A DNA stretch of 64,000 nt from Marinobacter salinisoli (lineage in GTDB: Bacteria > Pseudomonadota > Gammaproteobacteria > Pseudomonadales > Oleiphilaceae): the NCBI RefSeq assembly GCF_017301335.1, contig NZ_CP071247.1, positions 2,046,001-2,110,000 of the forward strand. Reading direction: 5' to 3'. The notes under the pieces were generated by a model. The model did not search any database, was not told the origin of the DNA, and was given only the letters and a program-made list of their open reading frames with translations. This document shows, in pieces, positions 20,048 through 30,799 of the stretch (within the stretch, counting starts at the first letter, position 1; each line of letters begins with the position of its first letter). A program made the position numbers and the translations under genes.

Positions 20048-20887
20048 GTGCTCAGAACCAGAATAATTACCGCGCTCATCCTTGCTCCCATCGCGATCGG
20101 CGGGATCTTCTTTTTGCCGCCTCTGGGCTTTGCTCTGTTCACCGGGCTGATTATTACCCTTGGCGCCTGGGAGTGGGCGAATCTGTCTGGCATCTCGGGG
20201 CAGGTGGGGCGCGTGATTTACGCGGGTGTGGTCGCGCTGATTCTGTACGGCCTGCTCAACGTCCCTGCGGTGGCGGTGTTCTGGCTGGCACTGATCTGGT
20301 GGGTTGCCTGCTTTTTGCTGGTCAGAGCGTATCCGAGGGGTTCAGAGACCTGGGGTAACTTGCCCGCAAGGGCATTGATGGGGCTTCTGGTTCTGGTGCC
20401 GGCGTGGGTTGGCCTGAATTACCTGAGAACGGGCACCCTGGCCTTCGGCGAAGTAAGCAACAGCCTGTGGGCCATTCTGTATATTTTCTGCGTGGTCTGG
20501 GTTGCGGATATCGGTGCGTATTTTGCCGGTCGTGCCTTTGGCAAAGCCAAGTTAGCCCCGAGAGTCAGCCCGGGGAAATCCTGGGCCGGCGTGTGGGGTG
20601 GCCTCGCGGCGGTGGGCTTGTTTGCCCTGCTGGTGAGCCTGGCTGCCGCGGCGTCCGCTTCAGAGACGGTTTTGTTGATCCTCGCCAGTCTGTTCACCGG
20701 CTTCGTTTCGGTCTTGGGCGATCTGTTTGAAAGCATGCTCAAGCGTTTTCGGGGCGTCAAAGACAGCAGTCAGTTGTTGCCGGGGCACGGCGGTATCCTC
20801 GACCGGATCGACAGCCTGACCGCCGCTATCCCGGTGTTTGCGCTCATCATCACTCTGGCGGGCTGGCTCACCGGCGGACACTGGTGA
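20048..20887 (+). CDS. cdsA: Phosphatidate cytidylyltransferase (CDP-diglyceride synthase)
   Basis: A 279-residue polytopic inner-membrane enzyme that forms CDP-diacylglycerol from phosphatidic acid and CTP. The family signature is at the C-terminal side, KDSSQLLPGHGGILDRIDSL, preceded by several hydrophobic spans. It begins with a GTG at 20048, 24 bases after uppS. The next gene, ispC, starts six bases after the stop, so coupling is likely. Confidence 0.96.
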   Translation: MLRTRIITALILAPIAIGGIFFLPPLGFALFTGLIITLGAWEWANLSGISGQVGRVIYAGVVALILYGLLNVPAVAVFWLALIWWVACFLLVRAYPRGSETWGNLPARALMGLLVLVPAWVGLNYLRTGTLAFGEVSNSLWAILYIFCVVWVADIGAYFAGRAFGKAKLAPRVSPGKSWAGVWGGLAAVGLFALLVSLAAAASASETVLLILASLFTGFVSVLGDLFESMLKRFRGVKDSSQLLPGHGGILDRIDSLTAAIPVFALIITLAGWLTGGHW

Positions 20888-20893
20888 GTTAGT

Positions 20894-22078
20894 ATGCCGA
20901 TGCGTCATCTCACTATTCTCGGAGCAACCGGCTCCATTGGCCTGAGCACGCTCGATGTTGTCCGGCGTCACCCTGAGCGTTTCCGTGTTTATGCTCTGAC
21001 AGCGGGCACCCGGGCCTCCGAGCTTGCCGTTCTGTGCCGCGAGTTCCGGCCCCAGGTGGCGGTCATGGCCAGTGCTGAGGCTGCTACAGAGCTGTCACAT
21101 CTGCTTTCCGATATGCCTGATATCCGGGTTCTGGGAGGACCCGGCGCGCTGTGCGAAGTCGCTGAGGCTGCCGCAGCGGATACCGTCATGGCCTCGATTG
21201 TTGGCGCGGCCGGTCTGTCGCCGACGTTGGCGGCAGTCCGTGCCGGCAAGCGCGTGTTGCTGGCGAACAAGGAAGCGCTGGTGATGTCAGGTAAGCTGTT
21301 TATGGACGCTGTGGCGGATTCCGGCGCGGAGCTCTTGCCCATTGATTCCGAGCATAATGCGATTTTTCAGTGCATGCCTGCCGACAAAATCCGTGATCCG
21401 GATGGTGCCGGGGTAAGCCGTATCCTGCTCACCGCATCAGGCGGGCCTTTCCGGGAGCACAGTGCGGATGCTTTGCGCGATGTCACGCCGGAGGAAGCCT
21501 GTGCCCACCCGAACTGGTCCATGGGGCAGAAGATTTCCGTGGATTCTGCCACCTTGATGAACAAGGGGCTGGAGCTCATCGAAGCCTGCTGGCTGTTTAA
21601 CATCATGCCAGATAAAGTTGAGGTGCACGTGCACCCGGAAAGTATCATCCATTCCATGGTTGAGTACGCCGATGGCTCGGTGCTGGCCCAGCTGGGAAGT
21701 CCGGACATGAGAACGCCGATTGCCAATGGCCTGGCCTGGCCGGAGCGTATTGAGGCAGGCGTGCCGCCTCTGGACCTGTTCTCCATCGGCCGGTTCCATT
21801 TTGAACGTCCCGACCTGGTGCGCTTCCCGTGCCTGAGGCTGGCGGCGGAGGCGTTTGAGGCCGGAGGAACGGCGCCGGCGGTGCTCAATGCCGCCAATGA
21901 AGAGGCGGTAGCGGCATTTCTTGCGGGTAACCTGTGTTTCGCCGATATCCCCGTTATTATAGAGCGAACGCTGTCTGGGACGGCCGTGGTGCCGGCAGAC
22001 AGCTTTGACACCATCTTTGCGAAAGACTCGGAAGCACGAACCCGTGCCCGGGAACAGATAAGTCTGTTGGCGGTCTGA
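20894..22078 (+). CDS. ispC: 1-Deoxy-D-xylulose 5-phosphate reductoisomerase
   Basis: A 394-residue enzyme of the MEP isoprenoid pathway that converts DXP to MEP with NADPH. The NADPH-binding [10 protein letters not shown] is at 9-18, NKEALVMSG at about 126-134, and the metal/substrate region SEHNAIFQ follows at about 153. It supplies isopentenyl units for uppS in the same operon. A second possible ATG is two codons later. Confidence 0.97.
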   Translation: MPMRHLTILGATGSIGLSTLDVVRRHPERFRVYALTAGTRASELAVLCREFRPQVAVMASAEAATELSHLLSDMPDIRVLGGPGALCEVAEAAAADTVMASIVGAAGLSPTLAAVRAGKRVLLANKEALVMSGKLFMDAVADSGAELLPIDSEHNAIFQCMPADKIRDPDGAGVSRILLTASGGPFREHSADALRDVTPEEACAHPNWSMGQKISVDSATLMNKGLELIEACWLFNIMPDKVEVHVHPESIIHSMVEYADGSVLAQLGSPDMRTPIANGLAWPERIEAGVPPLDLFSIGRFHFERPDLVRFPCLRLAAEAFEAGGTAPAVLNAANEEAVAAFLAGNLCFADIPVIIERTLSGTAVVPADSFDTIFAKDSEARTRAREQISLLAV

Positions 22079-22123
22079 ATCGCCTGACGCGAGGCGGCCG
22101 CTGAACGACCAATCGGGAAAGCT

Positions 22124-23473
22124 ATGCAATTGATAGAAACCATACTGGCACTGGCACTGACCCTGGGCATTCTGGTGACGCTTCATGAGTACGGTCACTT
22201 CTGGGTGGCTCGTCGTTGTGGCGTGAAGGTGCTGCGATTTTCAGTTGGTTTCGGCAAGCCCATGTTTTCCTGGTATGACCGTCACGGAACCGAGTTTGCC
22301 ATTGCCGCCATTCCGCTGGGTGGCTACGTCAAGATGCTGGACGAGCGTGAAGCGCCGGTACCCGACCATCTGAAAGGCCAGGCGTTTACGTCAAAGCCCC
22401 CCTCGCAACGTATTGCCATCGCCGCTGCCGGGCCTGCTGCCAACTTCATCTTTGCGGTCTTTGCCTATTGGCTGCTGGGCATTGTCGGTGTGACTCATGT
22501 TGCCCCCATTGTCGGTCAGGTGGGGCAGGGCAGTATCGCGGAGCAGATGGGACTGCAGGAAGGCATGGAAATCCATGGCGTGGATGGTTATCAGGTGACG
22601 TCCTGGCGCGATGTGAATATGCGGCTTCTGGAGCGTGCCGGCGAGCACGGGCCGGTATCGATGGAAGTGTCGGATCAGGGGGCGAAGGGCTCCATTACCG
22701 GTGAGCTCGGAGGCTGGCGGCTGAGCAACGAAGCGCCCAATCCATTGGGCGAATTCGGCATCACGCCCTGGCGCCCAGACGTGCCCCCGATTCTTGGGCA
22801 GGTCGTTGATTCCGGCCGCGCCATGCAAGCCGGCCTCCGGCCTGGCGACGAAATTCTGGCCATTGACGGCGAGGCGATTGGTTCCTGGTTCGAGTTAGTG
22901 GAAGCGGTCAAGGCCGCACCGGAAGAGGTATTGTCACTGACCATTGCGCGTGAGGGGAGTGAGCGCACGATTCAGGTCCGGCCCGAAGCGAAAACGTTGG
23001 AAAATGGCGAGACCATTGGCTTTGTGGGCGCTGGCGTGGAGCCGTTCTCCTGGCCGGAGGAAGTCCTCAGGGATGTGAGCTATGGCCCCTTTTCAGCTAT
23101 TCCCAACGCCCTGAACGAAACCTGGGCCGATACGCGCCTGACGCTGGTCGCCATCAAGAAAATGGTCACCGGGCTGCTCTCACCCAGTAACCTGAGCGGG
23201 CCGATCACTATCGCCCGTGTCGCCGAAGCCAGTGTGAGTTCAGGGTTTGAAGATTTTATTCGTTTTCTCGCATACCTGAGTATCAGCCTCGGTGTGCTTA
23301 ATTTGTTGCCCGTCCCGGTACTCGATGGCGGCCACATTGTTTATTACACCATTGAAGCAATCCGCGGGAAGCCGCTCTCAGAGCAGGCTCAGCTCTTTGG
23401 CTTGCGGATTGGAATGACACTGATTCTGACATTAATGATCTTTGCCCTTTACAACGACCTGATGCGGTTGTGA
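22124..23473 (+). CDS. rseP: Site-2 protease RseP
   Basis: A 449-residue intramembrane zinc protease that cleaves anti-sigma factor RseA in the sigma-E envelope stress response. The active site is split as usual: HEYGH at 21-25 in the first membrane span and PVPVLDGGHI in the third. Two PDZ domains lie between them (SIAEQMGLQEGMEI, RAMQAGLRPGDEILAIDG). It precedes bamA, linking outer-membrane assembly with its stress sensor. Confidence 0.97.
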   Translation: MQLIETILALALTLGILVTLHEYGHFWVARRCGVKVLRFSVGFGKPMFSWYDRHGTEFAIAAIPLGGYVKMLDEREAPVPDHLKGQAFTSKPPSQRIAIAAAGPAANFIFAVFAYWLLGIVGVTHVAPIVGQVGQGSIAEQMGLQEGMEIHGVDGYQVTSWRDVNMRLLERAGEHGPVSMEVSDQGAKGSITGELGGWRLSNEAPNPLGEFGITPWRPDVPPILGQVVDSGRAMQAGLRPGDEILAIDGEAIGSWFELVEAVKAAPEEVLSLTIAREGSERTIQVRPEAKTLENGETIGFVGAGVEPFSWPEEVLRDVSYGPFSAIPNALNETWADTRLTLVAIKKMVTGLLSPSNLSGPITIARVAEASVSSGFEDFIRFLAYLSISLGVLNLLPVPVLDGGHIVYYTIEAIRGKPLSEQAQLFGLRIGMTLILTLMIFALYNDLMRL

Positions 23474-23517
23474 GAATTGCGGGCTCTTTACGCGCATTAA
23501 CCAGGCGAAATAACTGA

Positions 23518-25836
23518 ATGAGACGTTCTCTTCTGAGTATGGCCGTTGGCCTTGCTGTTGCCGCAACCGGCATGGGGCCAGCAATTGCGGATGAATTTTC
23601 GGTTGCGGATATCGAAGTAGAAGGTTTGCAGCGCGTTTCTGCCGGAACCGTGTTTTCGGCGTTGCCGGTCAACATTGGTGAGCAGATCGATGAGGGTGAT
23701 CTTGCCGATGCCCTGAAATCTCTGTTCCGGACCGGACTGTTTACGGATATTCAGGCCAGCCGCGATGGCAATGTCCTGATCGTGACCGTGCGCGAGCGGC
23801 CCTCCATCAGTTCCATCGATATCGAAGGCAACAAAAACATCGAGACCGACATGCTCATGGACGCCCTGTCCGGCGCCGGGCTGCAGGAAGGGCAGGTATT
23901 CCGCAGGGCTACCCTCGAGCGTCTCGAACTGGAAATCCTGCGATCCTACATCGCTCAGGGCCGCTATAACGCACGGGTCAAGGCGAGCGCTGAGGAGTTG
24001 CCCCGTAACCGTGTGGCTATTCAGCTGGATATCAACGAGGGCTCGGTGGCCGCAATCCAGCACATCAATATTGTCGGCAACCGGGACTTCTCCGATGAGG
24101 CCTTGCTGGATCTGTTCGAACTCCAGACCAGCAGCTGGTGGACTTCGCTGACCAGTGCCGACAAGTACGCCCGTGAGCGCTTGAGCGGCGATCTCGAGAC
24201 CCTGCGTTCGTTTTACCTCGACCGTGGCTACCTGGATTTCAACGTAGACTCCAGCCAGGTATCGATCTCCCCGGACAAGCAGCAGGTGTTCATCTCCATT
24301 GCCCTGAACGAAGGCCCTCAGTACACCATTTCCGAGGTAAACCTGCGTGGCGATCTGATTGTGGGTGAGGAGGAGCTGCGTAAGCTGATCCCCATCGAAG
24401 AAGGCGATGTTTTTTCCCGTGCGACCACGACAGCTATTTCTGAAGCGTTGTCGTTCCGGCTCGGTCGGGAAGGGTATGCCTTCGCGAACGTGAACGCGGT
24501 TCCAGAGCCCGGCGAAGGTAACACTGCGGCAGTGACTTTCTTCGTGGAACCGGGCAAGCGAGCCTACGTCCGGCGCATCAACTTCGACGGCAATGTTTCC
24601 ACCCGCGATGATGTTCTGCGTCAGGAAATGACCCAGATGGAAGGCGGCATCGCCTCGTCCGATCGGATCGAATTCTCCAAGACAAGGCTGGAACGGCTTG
24701 GTTTCTTCAAGTCAGTAGATGTTGAGACGGTGCCGGTGCCGGGCACCGACGACCTGGTGGACGTGAACTACTCGGTTGAAGAGCAGCCAACCGGCAGCCT
24801 GTCTGCATCCGTTGGCTTCTCTCAGGATTCCGGGGTGATCCTCGGCGTGAACGTGTCGGAGAACAACTTCTTCGGCAGCGGCAAGCGCGTGTCGTTTGGC
24901 GTGAACGTCAGTGATTCGGTCAAGAGCGCGAACGTGTCCTACCTGGACCCATACTACACCGTGGATGGTGTGAGCCGGGGGTTTAGTCTGTTTGCCCGCG
25001 AAACGGATTACGAGGAAGAGGACATTTCCTCTTACCTGCTGGATGAGTATGGCGGACGTCTTACCTTCGGTTACCCGACTGACAGTGTGACGCGGTTGAA
25101 CTTTGGTGTGGGTTACACGCGCTCGAACATTAAAGAGGGGGTGTTTACCTCTCAGGAAGTCCGGGATTTCATTCTCGACGAGGGTGACTCGTTCGATAAC
25201 TACTTCCTGTTTGGTAGCTGGCGCCGCAGCACGCTTAATCGGGGGGTTCTGCCCACCGACGGCTACAGCCACTCTTTGAATCTCGATGTCGCGGTCCCCG
25301 GCAGTGATTTGACCTTTTACAAGGCAACCCACAAGACCGATTTCTATTTCCCGGTCACCAGCACCGGTAGCTGGGTTGTGAGAGCCCGCACCGAGCTTGG
25401 GTTCGGTGACGGTTATGGCGATCGCACGCAGATGCCGTTTTATGAACACTTCTATGCCGGTGGCTACGGCTCGGTCCGCGGCTACGAAGCCAACTCGCTG
25501 GGTGCGCGGGCAACCAACGCGGAAAATGATTTTTCGGATCCGGATCCGTTTGGCGGTAATCTGCTGACCGAAGGCAGCCTTGAGCTGATCTTCCCGGTGC
25601 CGTTTGCAGGCGATAGCCGGACCATGCGCACGGCGTTCTTTATGGATGCCGGCCAAGTGTTTGATACCGACCGGGGCTTTGATCCGGCGCTGAACGAGGT
25701 TCGGCTGTCGGCGGGTGTTGGGTTCCAGTGGATCACAGCCGTGGGTCCCCTGGCTTTCAGCCTGGCAAAACCGCTTAATGAAAAGCCTGAAGATGAAACC
25801 CAAGTCTTCCAGTTCTCGCTCGGGCAAACATTCTGA
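23518..25836 (+). CDS. bamA: Outer-membrane protein assembly factor BamA
   Basis: A 772-residue Omp85 protein, the core of the BAM machine that inserts beta-barrels. It has a signal peptide ending near AIADEF, five POTRA domains (about 25-425) and a C-terminal barrel with the conserved VRGYEANSLG loop-6 motif and terminal Phe (SLGQTF). The size and layout are normal. It is preceded by rseP and followed by the periplasmic chaperone gene skp. Confidence 0.98.
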   Translation: MRRSLLSMAVGLAVAATGMGPAIADEFSVADIEVEGLQRVSAGTVFSALPVNIGEQIDEGDLADALKSLFRTGLFTDIQASRDGNVLIVTVRERPSISSIDIEGNKNIETDMLMDALSGAGLQEGQVFRRATLERLELEILRSYIAQGRYNARVKASAEELPRNRVAIQLDINEGSVAAIQHINIVGNRDFSDEALLDLFELQTSSWWTSLTSADKYARERLSGDLETLRSFYLDRGYLDFNVDSSQVSISPDKQQVFISIALNEGPQYTISEVNLRGDLIVGEEELRKLIPIEEGDVFSRATTTAISEALSFRLGREGYAFANVNAVPEPGEGNTAAVTFFVEPGKRAYVRRINFDGNVSTRDDVLRQEMTQMEGGIASSDRIEFSKTRLERLGFFKSVDVETVPVPGTDDLVDVNYSVEEQPTGSLSASVGFSQDSGVILGVNVSENNFFGSGKRVSFGVNVSDSVKSANVSYLDPYYTVDGVSRGFSLFARETDYEEEDISSYLLDEYGGRLTFGYPTDSVTRLNFGVGYTRSNIKEGVFTSQEVRDFILDEGDSFDNYFLFGSWRRSTLNRGVLPTDGYSHSLNLDVAVPGSDLTFYKATHKTDFYFPVTSTGSWVVRARTELGFGDGYGDRTQMPFYEHFYAGGYGSVRGYEANSLGARATNAENDFSDPDPFGGNLLTEGSLELIFPVPFAGDSRTMRTAFFMDAGQVFDTDRGFDPALNEVRLSAGVGFQWITAVGPLAFSLAKPLNEKPEDETQVFQFSLGQTF

Positions 25837-25878
25837 TAAGAACCGTATGATTAATGGATGAACAATAGGAGAAACACG

Positions 25879-26376
25879 ATGTCCCGATTGCTAGTGGTAA
25901 TTGCTGCGGCCATGATGGCCCTTTCCTTGCCGGCTATGGCCGAAACCCGGATTGGTGTGGTTGACCTGCGTCAGGCGCTGTTTTCCTCTAACGACGCCCA
26001 GAGCTTTAGCGAAAAGCTTCAGAAGGATTTTGCCGGAGACGAGGCCCAGGTGCGGGAAGTACAGGAGGAAGCCCGCAAGCTCAAAGAGCGTCTGGAAAAA
26101 GATGGCGCTATGATGAACGAGACTGAGCGCAACAAGCTGGCGGGTGAGTTCCAGGAAAAGGTCAAAGAGTTCAATTTTATGAAGCAACGCTTGGACAGCA
26201 CCGTGGCCCAGCGCAAGCAGGCATTTCTTGAGCAGGCCCGCCCGGAAGTGGATGCGGCGGTTCAAGAGCTTCTGAAAGAGAACGACCTGGATCTGATTCT
26301 CCCGAGCGAGGCCGTGGTGTACGTCAAGCCGGAAATGAATCTGACGCAGCAGCTGCTTGAAAAACTGAACCGTTAA
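25879..26376 (+). CDS. skp: Periplasmic chaperone Skp/OmpH
   Basis: A 165-residue exported protein with a signal peptide ending ALSLPAMAE and a mature start at TRIGVVDLRQAL, typical of OmpH/Skp. Long charged helices (about 50-125) form the tentacles that hold unfolded outer-membrane proteins in transit. The ATG at 25879 has AGGAGA seven bases upstream; the frame from 25858 has no such site. It comes just after bamA, as in most gammaproteobacteria. Confidence 0.95.
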   Translation: MSRLLVVIAAAMMALSLPAMAETRIGVVDLRQALFSSNDAQSFSEKLQKDFAGDEAQVREVQEEARKLKERLEKDGAMMNETERNKLAGEFQEKVKEFNFMKQRLDSTVAQRKQAFLEQARPEVDAAVQELLKENDLDLILPSEAVVYVKPEMNLTQQLLEKLNR

Positions 26377-26414
26377 TCGCCACGGGGCATGCCCGGAAAC
26401 GTTTGGAGTGCGTA

Positions 26415-27440
26415 ATGCCAGACAGGCTCTACCGACTCGAAGAAATAGCGGAGGCGCTGGGCGCCGACTTCCGGGGTGACCCCGATACGCGCATCAACGG
26501 CCTGGCGACGCTGCAGGCCGCTGGCCCGGGCCAGATCAGTTTTCTGGCCAACCCTTCCTATGCCAAATACCTTGCTGAAACCGAGGCGTCGGCCGTCATC
26601 CTGTCGCCTACGGTGGCAGACCAGGCCGATACCAACGTTCTGATTTTGGATAACCCCTATCTGGGCTATGCCCGCTTGAGCCACTGGTTCAACCCCGAGC
26701 CGGTGGCGCCGCCCGGGGTTCACCCTTCGGCAGTGGTTGATGAAACGGCCTGTATTGCTGATACCGCCTCTGTAGGCCCCAACGTGGTTGTGGAAGCGGG
26801 TGCAGAGATTGCGGACAGCGTAGTGATCGGCGCTGGAACGGTTGTCGGTGCCCGGGTCCGTATTGGCGCGGGCACCGTGATCCGGCCGCGGGTAACGCTG
26901 GCACACGATGTTGTTGTTGGTGAGCGTTGCCACATCCTCAGTGGTGCGGTTATTGGTTCGGACGGCTTCGGGTTCGCCAACGAGAAAGGTGTCTGGCATC
27001 GCATTGCACAGATCGGGCGTGTGGTTCTGGGCAATGACGTGGAAGTGGGCGCTAACACCACCATCGATCGTGGCGCTCTGGATGACACGGTTATTGGCGA
27101 TGGCGTCAAGCTGGACAACCTGATTCAGATTGCCCACAACGTTCAGATCGGTGATCACAGTGCGATGGCCGCCATGGTCGGCATTGCTGGCAGTACCACC
27201 ATTGGCCGGCACTGCATTTTCGGTGGCGCATCCGGTATTGCCGGTCACCTGAACATTGCGGATCAGGTTCACCTGACCGGTATGACCCTGGTTACCGGCG
27301 ACATCAAAGAGCCGGGTGTATATTCCTCCGGCACCGGGACCGATACCAACAAACAGTGGCGCAAGAACGCCGTGCGGTTCCGTCAGCTTGATGTGTTGGC
27401 CCGACGGGTGAAGGAACTTGAAAAGAAATTAGAGGGCTGA
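26415..27440 (+). CDS. lpxD: UDP-3-O-acyl-glucosamine N-acyltransferase
   Basis: The third enzyme of lipid A synthesis; it adds the N-linked hydroxyacyl chain from acyl-ACP. It has 341 residues with an N-terminal uridine-binding domain ([13 protein letters not shown]) and a left-handed beta-helix of hexapeptide repeats from about residue 100. The catalytic base is His241 in [13 protein letters not shown] 26415 is preceded by GGAG. It forms lpxD-fabZ-lpxA-lpxB with the next genes. Confidence 0.97.
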   Translation: MPDRLYRLEEIAEALGADFRGDPDTRINGLATLQAAGPGQISFLANPSYAKYLAETEASAVILSPTVADQADTNVLILDNPYLGYARLSHWFNPEPVAPPGVHPSAVVDETACIADTASVGPNVVVEAGAEIADSVVIGAGTVVGARVRIGAGTVIRPRVTLAHDVVVGERCHILSGAVIGSDGFGFANEKGVWHRIAQIGRVVLGNDVEVGANTTIDRGALDDTVIGDGVKLDNLIQIAHNVQIGDHSAMAAMVGIAGSTTIGRHCIFGGASGIAGHLNIADQVHLTGMTLVTGDIKEPGVYSSGTGTDTNKQWRKNAVRFRQLDVLARRVKELEKKLEG

Positions 27441-27451
27441 GGCTTGTCGCT

Positions 27452-27889
27452 ATGATGAAGATTCACGAGATTCTGGAATACCTTCCCCATCGTTACCCGT
27501 TTCTGCTGGTCGACCGCGTAACGGAAGTCGAGAAAGGCAAAACCATCAAGGGCTACAAGAATGTCTCGTTCAACGAGCCGTTCTTTCAGGGGCACTTCCC
27601 AGGCAACCCCATCATGCCTGGTGTGCTGATTATCGAGGCCATGGCCCAATTGTCCGGAATCCTCGGCTTTATCACGGTTGACCGTAAGCCCGCCGATGGT
27701 GTGGTGCAGTATCTGGCTGGTTCCAGCAAAGTCCGGTTCAAGCGTCCCGTGTTACCCGGGGATCAACTGTGCATGGAATCGGAGTTTGTCTCAGGCAAGC
27801 AGGGAATCTGGAAGTTTAACTGCCGGGCACTGGTCGACGGTGATGTCGTGTGCGTGGCTGAGATCATGACCGCTGAGAGAGAAGTTTGA
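27452..27889 (+). CDS. fabZ: 3-Hydroxyacyl-ACP dehydratase FabZ
   Basis: A 145-residue hot-dog-fold enzyme that dehydrates 3-hydroxyacyl-ACP in fatty acid elongation and so competes with LpxA/LpxD for the same substrates. The active-site His48 is in [14 protein letters not shown] and Glu62 in IIEAMAQ. Two Met codons start the frame. The stop overlaps the lpxA ATG (TGATG), which couples the two competing activities. Confidence 0.97.
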   Translation: MMKIHEILEYLPHRYPFLLVDRVTEVEKGKTIKGYKNVSFNEPFFQGHFPGNPIMPGVLIIEAMAQLSGILGFITVDRKPADGVVQYLAGSSKVRFKRPVLPGDQLCMESEFVSGKQGIWKFNCRALVDGDVVCVAEIMTAEREV

Positions 27890-28680
27890 TGTCGACGAGT
27901 GACTGGTCAGGTATTCATCCCCAAGCGATTGTTCACCCTTCTGCCAAGCTGGCTGAAGGTGTGACGGTTGGCCCCTGGAGCTATATCGGGCCGGACGTGG
28001 AAATCGGTGAGGGCACGGAAATCATGTCCCATGTGGTGGTCAAGGGTCCCACCGTGATCGGCCGGAATAATCGGATCTTCCAGTTCTCCAGCGTTGGCGA
28101 GGAATGCCAGGACAAGAAATACGCCGGCGAGCCGACGACCCTGACGATTGGCGACAACAATGTGATTCGTGAGAACTGCACCATTCATCGCGGCACCATT
28201 CAGGATGAAGGGCGAACCTGCATTGGCAGCGGTAATCTGCTGATGGCCTATGTTCACGTGGCCCATGACTGCATGGTTGGCGACAACACCATTCTGGCGA
28301 ACTGCGCGACCCTGGCAGGGCACGTCAGCGTCGGTGATTTCGCCATTCTTGGTGGCGGCACCATGGTGCATCAGTTCTGCAACATCGGTCAGCACAGCAT
28401 GTCGGCCGGTGGCAGCATCGTGCTCAAGGATGTCCCGGCCTACGTGATGGCGAGCGGACAGTCGGCCCAGCCTCATGGCCTGAACGTCGAAGGCCTCAAG
28501 CGTCGAGGCTTCAGTAAAGAGGTATTGCTGACCCTGCGCCGCGCCTACAAAGTGATATACAGACAAGGGCTGACAACTGAGCAGGCTGTCGAAGAGCTCA
28601 GCAAGAGTTATGGTGACGTGGTCGAAGTCCAGCCGCTCATTGATTCTCTGCGGCACGCCCATCGCGGCATTATCCGCTAA
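27889..28680 (+). CDS. lpxA: UDP-N-acetylglucosamine O-acyltransferase
   Basis: The first step of lipid A synthesis. It has 263 residues with beta-helix hexapeptide repeats from the N-terminus and the catalytic His126 in YVHVAHDCMVGDNTI, then a helical C-terminal domain (KRRGFSKEVLLTLRRAYK). The ATG at 27889 shares bases with the fabZ stop. The chain-length ruler residue cannot be assigned with confidence by eye. Confidence 0.97.
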   Translation: MSTSDWSGIHPQAIVHPSAKLAEGVTVGPWSYIGPDVEIGEGTEIMSHVVVKGPTVIGRNNRIFQFSSVGEECQDKKYAGEPTTLTIGDNNVIRENCTIHRGTIQDEGRTCIGSGNLLMAYVHVAHDCMVGDNTILANCATLAGHVSVGDFAILGGGTMVHQFCNIGQHSMSAGGSIVLKDVPAYVMASGQSAQPHGLNVEGLKRRGFSKEVLLTLRRAYKVIYRQGLTTEQAVEELSKSYGDVVEVQPLIDSLRHAHRGIIR

Positions 28681-28698
28681 TCCGGCGGGAGCCACTTG

Positions 28699-29880
28699 GT
28701 GTCAGAAACTGCGTTACAGGCGGGTGTTGTCAGCACCCGCAACATTACCTTTGGCATAGTGGCCGGTGAGGCGTCCGGTGACATACTGGGTGCCGGCCTG
28801 ATTCGTTCCCTTCGTATCCGTTACCCACACGCCCGTTTTGTCGGTATCGGTGGCGACGAGATGATTGCCGAAGGCTTTCACTCCCTGGTGCCCATGGAGC
28901 GGCTATCCGTGATGGGGCTGGTCGAGGTGCTGGGCAGAATTCGCGAACTGTTCGACATCCGTGCCCGGTTGTTTGACTACTTCTTCGCCACGCCTCCTGA
29001 TGTGGTCATTGGTATCGACTCCCCTGATTTTACGCTCACCGTGGAACGTCGTTGTCGTGAAGCGGGAATTCCCACCGTTCACTACGTCAGTCCATCGGTC
29101 TGGGCGTGGCGGCAGAAGCGTATTTTCAAAATCGCCAAGTCGGTTGACCTGATGCTGACACTCTTTCCGTTTGAAGCCCGTTTTTACCAGGAGCATCAGG
29201 TGCCCGTTGCTTTTGTGGGGCATCCTTTGGCAGATCGTATTCCGATGACTCCTGAAACCGGTAAGGCTCGCCGGGATTTGGGCCTGGACGAAAAGGCACC
29301 TCTGCTGGCGGTGTTGCCAGGCAGCCGGGCCGGAGAAATCGAGCGACTGGGGACACTGTTTCTGGAAGCGGCCCGGTGGATCCAGACGCGGCGTCCGGAT
29401 GTTCAGCTGGTGATTCCCTGCGTCAATAGTGAGCGGGAAAGGCAGGTCCGTGAGTTGGTCGAAACGCTGGACGTAAAACTTCCGGTGACCATTGTCCGTG
29501 GCCGGTCCCGGGATGTGATGGCCGCTTCGGATGTTGTGCTGTTGGCCTCCGGGACGGCCACGCTGGAGGCCATGCTGCTAAAGAAGCCGATGGTAGTGGG
29601 TTACCGGCTGAGTAACTTCAGCTACAAATTATTGTCCCGTTTGGTGAAAGTACCTTATGTCGCTCTGCCAAACCTGCTCGCTCGCCAGGAGTTGGTCCCC
29701 GAGTTGCTGCAGGATAATGCCACGCCTGAAAGCCTGGGCGGCGCGGTCCTGGAGCGACTGGAAAATGACAGCGAGAGACAGCGGCTGGTGGATGCCTTTT
29801 CTGAGTTGCATGAGACCCTCAGGCAAGACGCAGATGAAAAGGCAGCCACGGCGATATCCGGTCTGCTGGAGAGTCGATAG
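28699..29880 (+). CDS. lpxB: Lipid-A-disaccharide synthase
   Basis: A 393-residue GT19 glycosyltransferase that joins lipid X and UDP-diacylglucosamine on the inner face of the membrane. Family motifs: [13 protein letters not shown] near the start, [20 protein letters not shown] near 110, and [12 protein letters not shown] near 205. The GTG at 28699 fits best with GGGAG eight bases upstream; a TTG at 28696 is the alternative. rnhB begins five bases after the stop. Confidence 0.96.
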   Translation: MSETALQAGVVSTRNITFGIVAGEASGDILGAGLIRSLRIRYPHARFVGIGGDEMIAEGFHSLVPMERLSVMGLVEVLGRIRELFDIRARLFDYFFATPPDVVIGIDSPDFTLTVERRCREAGIPTVHYVSPSVWAWRQKRIFKIAKSVDLMLTLFPFEARFYQEHQVPVAFVGHPLADRIPMTPETGKARRDLGLDEKAPLLAVLPGSRAGEIERLGTLFLEAARWIQTRRPDVQLVIPCVNSERERQVRELVETLDVKLPVTIVRGRSRDVMAASDVVLLASGTATLEAMLLKKPMVVGYRLSNFSYKLLSRLVKVPYVALPNLLARQELVPELLQDNATPESLGGAVLERLENDSERQRLVDAFSELHETLRQDADEKAATAISGLLESR

Positions 29881-29885
29881 AGATT

Positions 29886-30584
29886 ATGGCTGGCAAAAAA
29901 GCGTTGCCTCCATTTGAGTGCGCCTATCAGGGGCACCTCCTGGCTGGAGTCGATGAGGTTGGGCGAGGGCCGCTGATCGGTGCGGTGGTCACTGCGGCGG
30001 TGATTCTCGATCCGGACAAGCCCATCGCCGGATTGGCCGATTCCAAAAAACTCACTGAAAAAAAACGCCTGGCCCTGTTCGATGAAATCATCGAGAACGC
30101 CATGGCCTGGAGTCTGGGCCGCTGTGAAGCCCATGAAATTGACCGGTTCAATATCTACCAGGCCACGATGATTGCCATGGAGCGCGCGGTGGCCGGCCTG
30201 AGTGTAGAGCCGGAGTATGTGCTGGTGGACGGAAACCGGTGCCCGAAATGGCGCTGGCGGTCAGAGCCGGTGGTAAAAGGCGATAGCCGGGTAGCGGCGA
30301 TCAGTGCGGCATCCATTCTGGCCAAGGTCGTGCGGGATCGCGAAATGGAAGCCCTGGACTTGGAGTTTCCCGGTTACGGCCTGGCAAAGCACAAGGGCTA
30401 CCCAACTCCGGTGCACCTGGAAGCGCTGATGAGGCTGGGCGCCACGCCTGAGCACCGCAAATCATTTCGCCCGGTACGGGAAGCCATTGATCAGGCAGGT
30501 TACTGGAAGGCGCAACCGGACGAAAATGCTGACGGCGAAGAGTATCTTCATTTTTCGGTCGATCTATTTGAAAATAGAGATTGA
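29886..30584 (+). CDS. rnhB: Ribonuclease HII
   Basis: A 232-residue nuclease that removes misincorporated ribonucleotides and RNA primers from DNA. Asp23 and Glu24 in [13 protein letters not shown] are the first two metal ligands, and the [12 protein letters not shown] helix is typical. Its C-terminus is somewhat longer than the family norm, ending [15 protein letters not shown]. The TGA stop falls inside the -35 hexamer of the following tRNA promoter. In enterobacteria dnaE follows here; in this window an initiator tRNA does. Confidence 0.96.
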   Translation: MAGKKALPPFECAYQGHLLAGVDEVGRGPLIGAVVTAAVILDPDKPIAGLADSKKLTEKKRLALFDEIIENAMAWSLGRCEAHEIDRFNIYQATMIAMERAVAGLSVEPEYVLVDGNRCPKWRWRSEPVVKGDSRVAAISAASILAKVVRDREMEALDLEFPGYGLAKHKGYPTPVHLEALMRLGATPEHRKSFRPVREAIDQAGYWKAQPDENADGEEYLHFSVDLFENRD

Positions 30585-30609
30585 CACCCATTCCTCCAAT
30601 CCTTAAGAT
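30581..30609 (+). promoter_or_regulatory. Promoter of the initiator tRNA gene
   Basis: TTGACA (30581-30586), a 17-base spacer and TAAGAT (30604-30609), with a GC-rich start region. It overlaps the last codon and stop of rnhB. It closely resembles the promoter of the tRNA-Ala/Glu operon at 48214. Confidence 0.85.
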
Positions 30610-30655
30610 ACGCGCCACGTTGATCGGGGTTGCCCCGGACAACAACCAGTTTTGA

Positions 30656-30732
<77 letters not shown>

Positions 30733-30740
30733 CATAAGAG

Positions 30741-30775
30741 AAAGCCAGATCAGTGGACACTGATCTGGCTTTTTT
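30741..30775 (+). terminator. Intrinsic terminator after initiator tRNA
   Basis: A 14-base inverted repeat (AAAGCCAGATCAGT with ACTGATCTGGCTTT, loop GGAC) followed by a run of T. It begins nine bases after the tRNA, so the tRNA is transcribed alone. Confidence 0.93.
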
Positions 30776-30799
30776 CGTTTGTGCGCACGGCGGGGTCGA

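Noticed and set aside
24712..25827. Open frame of 371 codons opposite the bamA barrel
   Set aside because: Fully contained in bamA and without domain, start signal or conservation that I can see.
26373..27272. Open frame of 299 codons opposite lpxD
   Set aside because: The repetitive hexapeptide coding of lpxD gives long antisense frames; no independent evidence for a gene.
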